From J054 sp963850255 (GTDB lineage Bacteria > Pseudomonadota > Gammaproteobacteria > Steroidobacterales > GCA-2729495), in contig CAWKLL010000025.1 of the NCBI GenBank assembly GCA_963850255.1, positions 1 through 64,000 of the forward strand: a stretch of 64,000 bases of DNA. The letters are read 5' to 3'. The position numbers and the translations under genes were made by a program. How positions within the stretch are numbered: the first letter of the stretch is position 1; each line of letters opens with the position of its first letter. Of this stretch, positions 49,385-58,632 are shown in pieces. Below the pieces are notes generated by a model. The model worked only from the letters and a program-made list of their open reading frames with translations, did not search any database and was not told the origin of the DNA.

Positions 49385-50484
49385 GCATTGCCATAGCCAG
49401 CCGAAATCTTACCGGCATGGCCGGTACTGCGGCATTGATTCTCGAGCAGATTCGTTTTCTGGTTGCACGCGGTCACCGCGTGCAGGTCTACGGGGAACGA
49501 CTGAACCTGCCAGCCATTCGAGACGCCGGCGCTCAGCCTCAGCGCATGTTGCGACTACCAGGGCCGGGTGCCTGGTCGCGTCGATTTTTCGCCCGTCGCG
49601 TTGTCCGCCGGCGGCAGGCGGACTACCTCATCGGTCATGGCGACCTGCTGCAGCAGGATGCGCTTTTTCTGCACAACCTGGTGGAGCGTGAAACGGAATT
49701 GCTGGCGGAACTGGGCCGAGCAGAATCCAGTGTGGTGGTAGATCTGCATCGTGAGTTGTTCAGGCAGGGCAGGTTTGCTGTCGTGATTGTGAATTCCCGG
49801 CTGGCCCGGGATGACTTGCTGGATCGCTACGACTTGAATCCCCAGCAGATACAAGTGGTTTACCCCGGCTTTAACCCGCAGCAATTTTCGCCGGCGCAGC
49901 GAAACCAGTATCGCGAACCGCTGCGCAGCGCGGCAGGCCTGAGCGATGAGTTTCTGCTGGCCTTTGTAACTTCCGGTAATTTCCCCTTGCGCGGCGCGGA
50001 TATCCTGCTCAAGACTCTGTTGTGCATGCCGGCGCATCTGCGCCCGCGCGTGCTGGCGGTCGGCGCTGAGCACAACACCCGCGCGCTGGCGCGCGAATTT
50101 GCCGCCGCCGGTCTCGGCGATCGGCTGCTGCTGCGGCCTAAAGTGCCAGAAGTGCAGGGCTACTATCATGCGGCCGACTTGCTGTTTCACCCGGCTCGCC
50201 TGGAAACCTTTGGGCTGGTGGTCATTGAAGCCGCGGCCTGTGGCACTCCGGTGCTGACTTCACAAGCCGTGGGCGCGGCGGAATTATTGCCCATGGGCGC
50301 GGAATTGCTGCGGCCTGATGCCGAGGCCTTTGCCGAGAAACTGGCAGCACTGATGGGCGATAAAGCTGAGCTGGCAGCACTGGCGGAAGCGCAGCTGGCC
50401 GCGGTGCAGGCGTATCACTGGCAGGGCTATAACGAGCGCTGGTATGAGCTGCTGGGACAGAACGGATTACCAGATTATGTATAG
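49381..50484 (+). CDS. Family 4-type glycosyltransferase (GT-B)
   Basis: 367 aa. N-terminal Rossmann half (ASRNLTGMAGTAALILEQIR), and C-terminal nucleotide-sugar half with FHPARLETFGLVVIEAAACG and TPVLTSQAVGAAELL, the E-x7-E motif region. Overlaps the pyruvyl transferase by 4 nt (ATGA). Likely extends the same surface glycan. Confidence 0.88.
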   Translation: MSIAIASRNLTGMAGTAALILEQIRFLVARGHRVQVYGERLNLPAIRDAGAQPQRMLRLPGPGAWSRRFFARRVVRRRQADYLIGHGDLLQQDALFLHNLVERETELLAELGRAESSVVVDLHRELFRQGRFAVVIVNSRLARDDLLDRYDLNPQQIQVVYPGFNPQQFSPAQRNQYREPLRSAAGLSDEFLLAFVTSGNFPLRGADILLKTLLCMPAHLRPRVLAVGAEHNTRALAREFAAAGLGDRLLLRPKVPEVQGYYHAADLLFHPARLETFGLVVIEAAACGTPVLTSQAVGAAELLPMGAELLRPDAEAFAEKLAALMGDKAELAALAEAQLAAVQAYHWQGYNERWYELLGQNGLPDYV

Positions 50485-50551
50485 TCAATCAGCGGTCGAA
50501 TCTTTCTGCGCGGCGCTGGCGAATACCTCGAACCGATAGAGCGCGACCCTT

Positions 50552-50773
50552 ATGCCATCGTCACTTCCGACAAGCCGTGCCCACATCCTGTCGCCCTGCG
50601 TCAGCATTTGCGTGCTCGATGCCGACACGGGCTGGTGCCTGGGGTGTTATCGCAGCCGCGATGAAATCCAGTCCTGGCCGCGGCAATCTGCGGCAGAAAA
50701 ATTATCTTTGCTGGAAGAAATCGAGAAACGGCGCTTCGGTGATCCGCGCGCGTATATTGAAAAGGAAGATTAG
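50552..50773 (+). CDS. DUF1289-type small Cys-rich protein
   Basis: 73 aa. SPCVSICVLDADTGWCLGCY followed by RSRDEIQSW is the DUF1289 signature, with four cysteines spaced as a metal site (CVSIC, CLGC). The stop overlaps the stop of the opposite-strand gene. Family function unknown, possibly metal or Fe-S binding. Confidence 0.88.
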   Translation: MPSSLPTSRAHILSPCVSICVLDADTGWCLGCYRSRDEIQSWPRQSAAEKLSLLEEIEKRRFGDPRAYIEKED

Positions 50774-51096
50774 CCGGCCGTTTCGCAACTGCTGCAGTTG
50801 CGCGCTCGCCACAGGGCCAGGCCACCACCCGTAATTAGTGCAATAACGACAAGCGTTACCTCCAGGGGTAACGCCGCTATCGGGCTAACGGATAGATCTG
50901 CAAAAAGCCTTACGATCACGATGCCAAGATTGGCAATGACTAGCATTAGCGACAGCGCTGCAACCCAGCAAAGCCAATAACCTTTTTGACCGTATTGATT
51001 GCGTGCCCAGGGCAGGCAAGCGTTGCGCACACACACCAAGCCGTACAGGCTTAAGCCCAGAGCCAGTCCCAACAATCCTGTCATCAGCCAGGTCAA
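50770..51096 (-). CDS. Small membrane protein of unknown function
   Basis: 108 aa. Three TM helices: LMTGLLGLALGLSLYGLVCV, YWLCWVAALSLMLVIANLGI and LEVTLVVIALITGGGLALW. Ends in a short CSSC motif. Converges with the DUF1289 gene and overlaps it by 4 nt. No family recognised. Confidence 0.65.
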   Translation of the reverse strand: MTWLMTGLLGLALGLSLYGLVCVRNACLPWARNQYGQKGYWLCWVAALSLMLVIANLGIVIVRLFADLSVSPIAALPLEVTLVVIALITGGGLALWRARNCSSCETAG

Positions 51097-51239
51097 GTCT
51101 TGCCGTCTCCTTTCGGATCTGTTTATGCGCTTTGCCAGCGCCGGCGGGTGCTATAGATATATCACAAACCTGGCGATTTGTCGGTCATCGGATCTGGCTT
51201 ATGTTATGTGCAGCTAGTGTAAGAGCCAGACCTGCATCA

Positions 51240-52334
51240 TCAGGCTTTGCCCAAGCCGGCAAACAGGCTTAGGTGGCGGTCAATGGACTGCTCCAGATTG
51301 AAGTGTTGAATCAGACGAAGACGTGCAGCCTTGCCCATACGCATGGCCTTTTGCCGGTCGTTGACCAGCCACTGGATCGCAGCGGTCAGGGCGCCGGCTT
51401 CGCCAGGTGGCACTACCCAGCCAGACTCACCCGGCACCACCAGTTCCGGGCTACCGCCGGTGCGGGTGACGATGGGCGGCAGCCCCAGCGCCATCGCCTC
51501 AATAACAGTTTTCGGCAGGCCTTCACGTCGCAAAGACGGCAGCACCGCGGCGTCGGCGGCCGCGACCAGCTGCAATACGTCCTCACGATGTCCAAAGCAA
51601 TGGATGTTCTGCCGCTGTGGATGGTTCTCCAGCAGTGCCTTGATATCCGCGCCGTCCATTCCGCCGCCAATAAGCATCAGATGCACCGGCGTATCGACGG
51701 GCAAGCCGGCCATGGCCTCGATCAGCACGGGCACACCTTTGCGCGGTCGGTTGGTGGCTACACATACCAGCACAAAGGCATCGGCGGGCAAGCCCAGTGC
51801 ATGGCGATCGGCGGCCTCGACGTCGTTGTACCAGCTGATGTCGTGGCCCTTATAAATAGTTATCGCTTTCTCCGGGTCGCGGAGTTGCGGACGCAGACTG
51901 TCGCGCACCGCATTGGCCACGCAGACTATTCTTTTAACGCGGGGATGCAGGTGCGTCAGATAAGCGCTTGGATCAAAGCGCGAGATGTTTCCTACCTGTC
52001 CACGGTAGGTCAGGTTGTGTACCCGCAGGCCACGCGAAGCCCGTAATCCGGCGACGATGGCCGGATTATTAAACAGATACTGGAACTGGTGGCCGCCATG
52101 CTCCAGGACTTGCCGAATTCGGCGCACTGCCTGTCCTGAGAATTTGGATGCCGGCAGGAAGTCATGTATCTCGATCCCGAAACCGGCCATGCGTTCGGCA
52201 TACGGGCAGTCGCGTGGCGTCATGACTTCGACATCCATTCCCCGTTGCTTGAGCCCGATGACCATCTCGGCTTCCGGACGGACGTTATGCATGGTTATCG
52301 CGTAATTACTGATGACCAGTAACTTATTCGCCAA
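51240..52334 (-). CDS. Family 4-type glycosyltransferase
   Basis: 364 aa. LLVISNYAITMHNVRPEAEM opens the acceptor half; the donor half has FVLVCVATNRPRKGVPVLIE, the DAAVLPSLRREGLPKTVIEA E-x7-E segment and ALGLPPIVTRTGGSPELV. Similar to undecaprenyl-linked sugar transferases and to alpha-glycosyltransferases of O-antigen clusters. Runs opposite to the rest of the sugar cluster. It is divergent from the amidinotransferase-like gene. Confidence 0.9.
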   Translation of the reverse strand: MANKLLVISNYAITMHNVRPEAEMVIGLKQRGMDVEVMTPRDCPYAERMAGFGIEIHDFLPASKFSGQAVRRIRQVLEHGGHQFQYLFNNPAIVAGLRASRGLRVHNLTYRGQVGNISRFDPSAYLTHLHPRVKRIVCVANAVRDSLRPQLRDPEKAITIYKGHDISWYNDVEAADRHALGLPADAFVLVCVATNRPRKGVPVLIEAMAGLPVDTPVHLMLIGGGMDGADIKALLENHPQRQNIHCFGHREDVLQLVAAADAAVLPSLRREGLPKTVIEAMALGLPPIVTRTGGSPELVVPGESGWVVPPGEAGALTAAIQWLVNDRQKAMRMGKAARLRLIQHFNLEQSIDRHLSLFAGLGKA

Positions 52335-52419
52335 TGTCGGTGCTCCGGCCTGTACTTAACTAGGACTATACGACGATGTTGCGTGACCCGATAATCATCA
52401 GCTGCAGTCATTTATAGAG

Positions 52420-53355
52420 TTGTTGTTGAGCCAGAAGCCACAAATCACCGGCCGCGTCATGATGGTCGCGCCACGCCATTTCTCGGTTAACGCGCAGACC
52501 TCGTCCAGTAACGCCTTCCAGGCCCGCCCGGGCGCGCTTGATGGGCAAGCCGCGGCGCGTCGCGATTGCCTGCGCCTGGCGGCCGAGCTGCGCTCGGCGG
52601 GCATCGACGTGCTGCTGTTCGATGACACGGAGTCCCCGGTCAAGCCGGATGCTGTGTTTCCGAACAACTGGTTCAGTACGCACAGCGACGGACAGTTGTT
52701 GCTATATCCCATGGCGGCCCGCAATCGTCGGCCGGAGCGACGCACCGATCTGCTCGTCAGTCTGGCCGCTGCCCGCGGTCTGCAGATTAGTTCGCTCAAG
52801 GATTTTTCCGATCTCGAGCTGCGCGGGCAGTTTCTTGAAAGTACCGGAAGCCTGGTGTTCGATCACGCCGCCGGTATTGCCTATGCAGCGTGGTCGCCGC
52901 GCACTAATCCGCAGGCTGCAGCGCGGGTCGCGGAGTTTCTGGGCTATCGTCTGTGCGGCTTCGATACCAGCGGTCCGGGTGGTCAGGCCGTGTATCACAG
53001 CAATGTCCTGATGAGCATCGGCGAGGGCTTTGTGGTGATCTGCGCCGACGCCATAGTGGCCGGTCAGCGCCAGCAAATACTGGCGCAACTGGCTGCCAGT
53101 GGTCGCGAGATTATTGAAATATCGGCAGCGCAGATGGCTGAGTTTGCCGGCAATCTGCTGCAGTTGGCCGGGCGTCACGGTCCGGTAATTGTCCTGTCGG
53201 CGCGGGCGATGCAAGCGCTGGCACCAGACCAGCTCGACCGGCTGGCAGCCCAGGGAACGCTGTTGCCTGTCGATGTTGCCAGCATAGAACAGGGGGGTGG
53301 AAGCGTCCGCTGCATGCTGGCAGAGATATTTCTGCCGACTCGTCGGCGGGTCTGA
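52420..53355 (+). CDS. Amidinotransferase-superfamily protein (citrulline/dimethylarginine-type hydrolase, CtlX-like)
   Basis: 311 aa. No ATG fits; three TTG codons (52420-52428) open the frame and the family's N-terminus (QITGRVMMVAPRHFSVN) lies just after them, so TTG is the likely start. DAVFPNNWFSTHSDGQLLLY, LRGQFLESTGSLVFDHAAG and QAVYHSNVLMSIG are family blocks, and the C-terminal GGGSVRCMLAEIF carries the catalytic Cys. Related enzymes act on guanidino or ureido compounds such as citrulline and dimethylarginine. Precise substrate not settled. Confidence 0.82.
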   Translation: MLLSQKPQITGRVMMVAPRHFSVNAQTSSSNAFQARPGALDGQAAARRDCLRLAAELRSAGIDVLLFDDTESPVKPDAVFPNNWFSTHSDGQLLLYPMAARNRRPERRTDLLVSLAAARGLQISSLKDFSDLELRGQFLESTGSLVFDHAAGIAYAAWSPRTNPQAAARVAEFLGYRLCGFDTSGPGGQAVYHSNVLMSIGEGFVVICADAIVAGQRQQILAQLAASGREIIEISAAQMAEFAGNLLQLAGRHGPVIVLSARAMQALAPDQLDRLAAQGTLLPVDVASIEQGGGSVRCMLAEIFLPTRRRV

Positions 53356-53382
53356 GTCGCTGCAAAGGCTAGAATCCCGAGC

Positions 53383-55200
53383 ATGATTACCCAGCTAAAC
53401 GACGCCGAAGTTTTTTTTCATCTGCAGCCGAGTAACCCGGCCGCGCACCTGTTTTCGGTCACTTGCCGAATTGCCAGGCCTGATCCCAAGGGCCAGGTCG
53501 TTTCCCTGCCTGCCTGGGCGCCGGGCAGTTACCTGATGCGGGAATACGCTCGGCATGTTGTTTCCCTTGAGATGGTTACAGCTTCGGAACGAGTGCCGCT
53601 GCACAAACTCGACAAAGCCAACTGGCGCGCACCCGTGGTTGACGGGCCGCTTGTTCTGCAGGCGGAAATCTATGCGTTCGATTTGTCCGTGCGCGGTGCT
53701 TATCTGGATGGCGAGCATGCCTTTGTAAATGGTTTTTGCCTGTTCCTGCGGCCCGGAGGTCTGGCTGATCAGCCCTGTGCCGTGCAGATTGACCCGCCGC
53801 CGGGCAATAGCCATTGGCAGCTGGCCACTGCCATGCGGCGGTTGAGTGGCGGTGATATGGAATTCGGCGCTTTCGCTGCGCAGAGCTACGATGAATTGAT
53901 CGATCAGCCCCTGCTAATGGGTAATCTGCAACGCCAGCGCTTTGACGTGCTTGGTGTGCCGCATGAATTTGTTGTACAGGGCTGCGAACACGCAGACCTC
54001 GAAAGAGTGAGTGAAGATCTAAAGGAGATTTGCACAGCGCAGTCAGAACTGTTTGGCGATGCGCTGCCGATGAGTCACTACAGCTTTCTCACCACCGCGC
54101 TGAATAACGGCTACGGCGGGCTTGAGCATCGCGACTCCTGTGCCCTGGTCTGCTCACGCGGAGATTTGCCGCGCGCCGGCGATAGCGAATCGAACCCGCG
54201 TTACCGAAAATTCCTTGGCTTGTGCAGCCATGAGTATTTTCACTTGTGGAACGTCAAGCGTCTGCGTCCGGCCGAATTGACGCCGTATGCCCTGGATCGC
54301 GAAAACTACACGCGCCAGCTATGGCTTTTTGAAGGCATTACTTCTTACTACGACGACCTGATGCTGGCGCGCAGCGGCGTAGTGACTTCCGATGAATACC
54401 TGCAGGTGCTCGGGCAATCTCTGACCCGCGTTTACCGCAGTCGGGGCAGACGTTTGCAAAGCCTTGAAGAGGCGAGCTTTGATACCTGGATCAAGTTCTA
54501 TCGTCAGGATGAGAATTCGGCCAATGCTTTGGTCAGCTACTACACCAAGGGAGCCATGGTGGCGCTGGCCCTCGATTTGGAGCTGCGCCTGCGCAGCAGC
54601 GGTGCCGTTAGCCTGGATGATGTGATGCGTGCGTTCTGGCAAGAATATGGCGAGGCTGATCATGGGGTACCGCAAGGTGCCTTTGAGCGTATAGCGGAGG
54701 AGGCCTCAGGGCTGCGGCTGGAAGAATTTTTCGAGCAGAATCTGCGTGGCAACGTAGATCCGCCGATCGCAATCCTGCTGGCGCAATTTGCCGTGCGACT
54801 GCAACTGCGCGCTGCCGAGAGTGCTACTGATAGCGGCGGCACCGTGGGTAAAAGACCGGCCCGGCCGCGTCCCTGGTTGGGGGTGAATACTCAGTTATCA
54901 GCCGGGCGGGTACTGGTAGCCAATGTGTTGTCGGACGGCCCGGCTCTGCAAGCCGGCGTGTCTGCGGGTGATGAGATTATTGCGATTAACGGTGAACGGG
55001 TTAATGCCGAAAATTTCGAAGCAATCCAAAATCGTTTGCGCGAAGGTGAGCCCGTAAAAATCCATGTCTTTCGCCGTGATGACTTGCGCGAACTTGATCT
55101 TGAGCCGGTTCGCCCGCCGCGAGATACGGCCTATCTGGAACTCGATGCAAACGCGGACCACGAAAGTCTTGAGCGTCGCCTGCAGTGGCTGGGCATATAG
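53383..55200 (+). CDS. M61-family glycyl aminopeptidase with PDZ domain
   Basis: 605 aa. The zinc site is CSHEYFHLWNVKRLRP (HExxH) with a downstream Glu in LWLFEGITSYYDD. The N-terminal beta domain (LPAWAPGSYLMREYARHVVS) is family-typical and the C-terminal PDZ (PALQAGVSAGDEIIAINGER) occupies about 490-580. No signal peptide is apparent. Full length for M61. It starts 28 nt after the amidinotransferase-like gene. Confidence 0.9.
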   Translation: MITQLNDAEVFFHLQPSNPAAHLFSVTCRIARPDPKGQVVSLPAWAPGSYLMREYARHVVSLEMVTASERVPLHKLDKANWRAPVVDGPLVLQAEIYAFDLSVRGAYLDGEHAFVNGFCLFLRPGGLADQPCAVQIDPPPGNSHWQLATAMRRLSGGDMEFGAFAAQSYDELIDQPLLMGNLQRQRFDVLGVPHEFVVQGCEHADLERVSEDLKEICTAQSELFGDALPMSHYSFLTTALNNGYGGLEHRDSCALVCSRGDLPRAGDSESNPRYRKFLGLCSHEYFHLWNVKRLRPAELTPYALDRENYTRQLWLFEGITSYYDDLMLARSGVVTSDEYLQVLGQSLTRVYRSRGRRLQSLEEASFDTWIKFYRQDENSANALVSYYTKGAMVALALDLELRLRSSGAVSLDDVMRAFWQEYGEADHGVPQGAFERIAEEASGLRLEEFFEQNLRGNVDPPIAILLAQFAVRLQLRAAESATDSGGTVGKRPARPRPWLGVNTQLSAGRVLVANVLSDGPALQAGVSAGDEIIAINGERVNAENFEAIQNRLREGEPVKIHVFRRDDLRELDLEPVRPPRDTAYLELDANADHESLERRLQWLGI

Positions 55201-55256
55201 TCGGCTGCGCCGGTTGGCAATGTTAGACTGAACGCCCCCAGCTGTCCGCTGCGTTA

Positions 55257-55901
55257 ATGCTGGTACTTGGTCTAAAGATTCTCGTTAGCTATCTGCTTGG
55301 CTCCGTCAACGGCTCGCTGTTGCTGGGCCGTCTGCGCGGCGTAGATATTCGCACCCAGGGCAGCGGCAACGCCGGCGGGACCAATGCCTTGCGCACCCAG
55401 GGCAAATGGTTTGCCGGGCTGGTCATACTGATTGATATTGGCAAGGGCTGGCTGGCGACGGCCTGGCTGCCCGGCCTGGTACTGCCGGGCGTTGCGGCAG
55501 ACCCTGCCATCAGTGAAGCATGGCTTGCGCTGGCCTGCGCTGCGGCAGTGATTCATGGTCATTGTTACCCGCTCTGGTTTGGCTTCCAGGGCGGCAAGGG
55601 TGCGGCAACAGCGGTGGGCGCGTTGCTCGGGCTGGCACCGGGCCTGGTTCTGCCCGCGGCCGTGGTTTGGTTACTGATTTTGGTGCTAACTGGCATGGTG
55701 GGTCTGGCGACAATGCTTGCCGCTGCCTGTGTGCCCATCTATATGCTGGCGACCGGCACGCAGGGACAAATGCCATTACTGCTGTTTTGCATCGTGCTGG
55801 CCGGCTATATCGTATTTACCCATCGCACAAATATTCAGCGTATCCGACGCGGCGAGGAAACCCGGATTGAGAGCGTCATGTTGCTGCGACGCAGGCACTA
55901 G
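55257..55901 (+). CDS. plsY: Glycerol-3-phosphate acyltransferase PlsY
   Basis: 214 aa, membrane protein. LVSYLLGSVNGSLLLGRLRG, DIRTQGSGNAGGTNALRTQG, GFQGGKGAATAVGALLGLAP and FTHRTNIQRIRRGEE are the acyl-phosphate-dependent acyltransferase motifs. It makes lysophosphatidic acid for phospholipid synthesis. It immediately precedes birA. Confidence 0.95.
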   Translation: MLVLGLKILVSYLLGSVNGSLLLGRLRGVDIRTQGSGNAGGTNALRTQGKWFAGLVILIDIGKGWLATAWLPGLVLPGVAADPAISEAWLALACAAAVIHGHCYPLWFGFQGGKGAATAVGALLGLAPGLVLPAAVVWLLILVLTGMVGLATMLAAACVPIYMLATGTQGQMPLLLFCIVLAGYIVFTHRTNIQRIRRGEETRIESVMLLRRRH

Positions 55902-55905
55902 ATTG

Positions 55906-56883
55906 ATGGACCGTCGCGAAGCACTGGTCAGACTTATGGCGGACGGCGAGTTGCACTCCGGCCCGAACCTGGCTGCCGCTTTGGACTGCTCGCGCGCGGC
56001 CATCTGGAAGGCCCTGCAGACATTGCCAGAGTGGGGTTTGTCCGTTGAGTCCCTGCCGTCACGGGGCTATCGGCTACACAGGCCGCTGGATTTGCTCGAC
56101 GCGGCAACGATTACCGGCAGTCTCACCAGCCCCGCTGCTGCAAAACTTGCCGATCTGCACCTGGCCTGGGTCACCGACTCGACGAATCGACAGCTGGTTG
56201 AGCGTGCGCCGCCGGCGCCAGGCTCTGCGCTGGCTATGCTGGCGGAGTTTCAAAGCGGTGGCCGCGGACGTCGCGGACGCAGCTGGCAGTCGCCGCTGGG
56301 CAGTGGACTTTGTTTGTCGTTGAGCTGGCAGTTCAGCCACGCGCCACCCGGCCTGGCCGCGCTGGGGCCTGCAGTGGGCGTAATGCTGCGCAAGGTGCTG
56401 GTCGGTTTCGCCGCTGATATAGGATTAAAGTGGCCTAACGATATCGTCACCGCGCAGGGCAAGCTGGCCGGGCTGTTGATTGAAGTCAAAGGTGAGTCCG
56501 ACGGTCCGGTACATGCGGTGATCGGGGTGGGCGTGAATGTCAGCCAGGCGCCGGAACTGCCCGACGACGAGCCAGCGGCGCTGCCAACGGCCTGTCTTGC
56601 CGACAGCGGCCGTCCGCCGGTCCGCAGTGTCCTTGCTGCGGCCCTGATCGGCGCGCTAATTTCCGGCTTGCCTGAATTTCAGGCAGCGGGCTTTGCCGCT
56701 TTCGCTGACGATTGGCAGCGCTGGGATGCCTACAAGGGGCAAGCAGTCTGGGTCACCATTGGCACTGTCAGACGCGCGGGCATCGCGCGCGGAATTTCGC
56801 CGCAAGGTGCGCTGCTGCTCGAAATCGATGGTCGGCTGGAATCACTATATTCAGGTGATGTGTCGCTGCGAGTTGCGGCATGA
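55906..56883 (+). CDS. birA: Biotin-protein ligase / biotin operon repressor BirA
   Basis: 325 aa from ATG 55906. N-terminal HTH (LHSGPNLAAALDCSRAAIWK), ligase core with AEFQSGGRGRRGRSWQSPLG, KWPNDIVTAQGKLAGLLIEV and the C-terminal SH3-like domain. The presence of the HTH indicates a bifunctional repressor-ligase. The coaX start overlaps its stop by 4 nt. Confidence 0.96.
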   Translation: MDRREALVRLMADGELHSGPNLAAALDCSRAAIWKALQTLPEWGLSVESLPSRGYRLHRPLDLLDAATITGSLTSPAAAKLADLHLAWVTDSTNRQLVERAPPAPGSALAMLAEFQSGGRGRRGRSWQSPLGSGLCLSLSWQFSHAPPGLAALGPAVGVMLRKVLVGFAADIGLKWPNDIVTAQGKLAGLLIEVKGESDGPVHAVIGVGVNVSQAPELPDDEPAALPTACLADSGRPPVRSVLAAALIGALISGLPEFQAAGFAAFADDWQRWDAYKGQAVWVTIGTVRRAGIARGISPQGALLLEIDGRLESLYSGDVSLRVAA

Positions 56884-57647
56884 TCTTGTTGCTGGATATC
56901 GGCAACAGCCGCATTAAGTGGGCCTGTTACCAGCACGGCCGATGGCTGGCAGAAAATACCGTGTTGCAGACTGGCGATGCGGCTGCCTGGGAGTTCCTGA
57001 AAACATTGCCGGCCGAGCCGCGCAGAATTCTTGCTGTATGTGTGGCCGGCCCGGAGATATCGGCGCAGTTGGTGGATGCGAGCCGCCAACTATGGAGTCT
57101 GGAAATCGAATTTGCCGTCGCGATGGAGCAACAGCGAGGCCTGCGCAATGGCTATCGCGATCCTGAGCAGCTTGGCGCCGATCGCTGGCTCGCGATGCTG
57201 GCGGCCCGCCGGCATAGCGCAGATGCCCTGTGCGTTGTAGACGCCGGTACCGCAATCACCGTCGATCTGGTTGAAGCCGATGGCCTGCATCGCGGCGGCT
57301 TTATTCTTCCGGGACTCGGACTGATGGCCGCAGCGCTGGATATTGGCACCGGGGAGATTCGCAGCCGGGCCGAGCGTTCGCTTGGCGCCGCCGCCGAAAA
57401 TCCGGGTCCGGCGGCGGATACGCGCGGCGCGGTCAACAACGCGGCCTTGCTGGCGGCTGCCGGCCTGGTTGACCGGGCCCGGCAAATGACGGCATCCCCG
57501 GCAACTTTAGTGGTGACTGGCGGCGACGCGCCCGCGCTGCAGCCGCTGCTGCCGGCCAGCTGCTTGCTGCGACCGCGTTTGGTGCTGGAGGGATTGCTCG
57601 AGACTTTCCCGGCTGAGCGTGACGGATTGGCCCGCCAGGATGCGTAA
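56880..57647 (+). CDS. coaX: Type III pantothenate kinase
   Basis: 255 aa. LLLDIGNSRIKWACYQ (phosphate-1-type motif), LGADRWLAMLAARR and CVVDAGTAITVDLVEADGLH are the type III PanK blocks. First step of CoA synthesis. The birA-coaX pair is common in gammaproteobacteria. It overlaps birA by 4 nt and the SPOR gene by 8 nt. Confidence 0.95.
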   Translation: MILLLDIGNSRIKWACYQHGRWLAENTVLQTGDAAAWEFLKTLPAEPRRILAVCVAGPEISAQLVDASRQLWSLEIEFAVAMEQQRGLRNGYRDPEQLGADRWLAMLAARRHSADALCVVDAGTAITVDLVEADGLHRGGFILPGLGLMAAALDIGTGEIRSRAERSLGAAAENPGPAADTRGAVNNAALLAAAGLVDRARQMTASPATLVVTGGDAPALQPLLPASCLLRPRLVLEGLLETFPAERDGLARQDA

Positions 57648-58338
57648 TCTGTTCCTGGCTCTGCTGCTGGCTAATTTACTGGTGCTGGCCTGGCAGCGAT
57701 GGATTACGCCGCCAGCGGTTGATGATCCCTTCGCCCTGGCTGACAGCCGCAGCCCACAACTGGTGCTGCTGCCGGGTAGTGCGGATACGCCGCTCGGCGA
57801 TCCCGGAGCGGCTAGTGACGCCGCTGCTTGTTTCCGCGTCGGTCCGTTTCAGGAGCCGGAAAAATCCCGTGCCGCCGCAGATTTGCTGGCTGCGGAGGGT
57901 ATGCAGGTGTTCCGCTACAGTGAATCGGGCGAAATTTGGGTCGGGCACTGGGTGCAGGTTATTGATCTGGCAGATCGAGCCGCCGCCGACGCGGCCCTAG
58001 ACCGTTTGGCTGCCGCGGGACGCCGGGACGCCTATATCGTGCGCGGCGACGACGGATATCGTGTTTCCCTCGGCGTGTTTCGCAGTTTGGAAGGCGCAGA
58101 AAATGTTTCTAATCAAGCAGTTAAGGCCGGTCTAACGACGCTGACCACGGACCGTTTCCGGGCGGGTAGCGAATACTGGCTGCTGGTTGATAATCCCGCC
58201 GGCGGCAGTCCCGATCTGGCTGCGCTGGACCTCTCCGACCAGGCGATTCTGCGCAGCGAGGCAGCGCCGTGCCGCGATTTTCCAGTTGGCGAGTCAGCGC
58301 CTGATTCCCTAGAATCGGGGCCGGCAGCGCCGGAATAG
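57640..58338 (+). CDS. Membrane-anchored SPOR-domain protein
   Basis: 232 aa from ATG 57640; a GTG at 57619 is an alternative. One N-terminal TM helix (LFLALLLANLLVLAWQRW), a Cys-containing linker (AASDAAACFRVGPF) and a SPOR-like domain (GDDGYRVSLGVFRSLEGAEN). It would bind peptidoglycan. Its TAG stop lies inside the following tRNA gene, at tRNA bases 8-10. Confidence 0.8.
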   Translation: MRNLFLALLLANLLVLAWQRWITPPAVDDPFALADSRSPQLVLLPGSADTPLGDPGAASDAAACFRVGPFQEPEKSRAAADLLAAEGMQVFRYSESGEIWVGHWVQVIDLADRAAADAALDRLAAAGRRDAYIVRGDDGYRVSLGVFRSLEGAENVSNQAVKAGLTTLTTDRFRAGSEYWLLVDNPAGGSPDLAALDLSDQAILRSEAAPCRDFPVGESAPDSLESGPAAPE

Positions 58339-58401
58339 CTCAATTGGTAGAGCAACCGCTTTGTAAGCGGTAGGTTGGGGGTTCAATTCCCTCTTCCGGC
58401 A
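58329..58401 (+). tRNA. tRNA-Thr (TGT)
   Basis: Cloverleaf with acceptor GCCGGAA pairing TTCCGGC, anticodon TGT in ACCGCTTTGTAAGCGGT and a TTCAATT T-loop. No CCA is encoded; the discriminator A is followed by GGC. It overlaps the end of the SPOR gene by 10 nt. Confidence 0.92.
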
Positions 58402-58501
58402 GGCCCTTTGCTGCGCGTCAATAACTTGGCACTTCCGGGGGCTAATTTTCAGTCCGGCATCCCTTCCTCGCCGGTTCCCGACAAATAGCGCTCCGCGCTT
58501 G

Positions 58502-58530
58502 TTGACATGGGGTTGGTGCGATCAGACAAT
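58502..58530 (+). promoter_or_regulatory. Sigma-70-type promoter of the tRNA-tuf operon
   Basis: Perfect -35 TTGACA (58502-58507), 17-nt spacer and -10 GACAAT (58525-58530), about 17 nt upstream of tRNA-Tyr. The spacing and place fit a promoter for tRNA-Tyr and probably the downstream tRNA-Gly, tRNA-Thr and tuf. Confidence 0.75.
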
Positions 58531-58547
58531 AACCGGCTTGCATCCGC

Positions 58548-58632
58548 GGAGGGGTACTCAAGCGGTCAACGAGGGCAGACTGTAAATCTGCTGGCTATGC
58601 CTACGTAGGTTCGAATCCTACCCCCTCCACCA
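58548..58632 (+). tRNA. tRNA-Tyr (GTA)
   Basis: 85-nt class II tRNA with acceptor GGAGGGG pairing CCCCTCC, anticodon GTA in CAGACTGTAAATCTG, a long variable arm and an encoded CCA. Confidence 0.96.
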
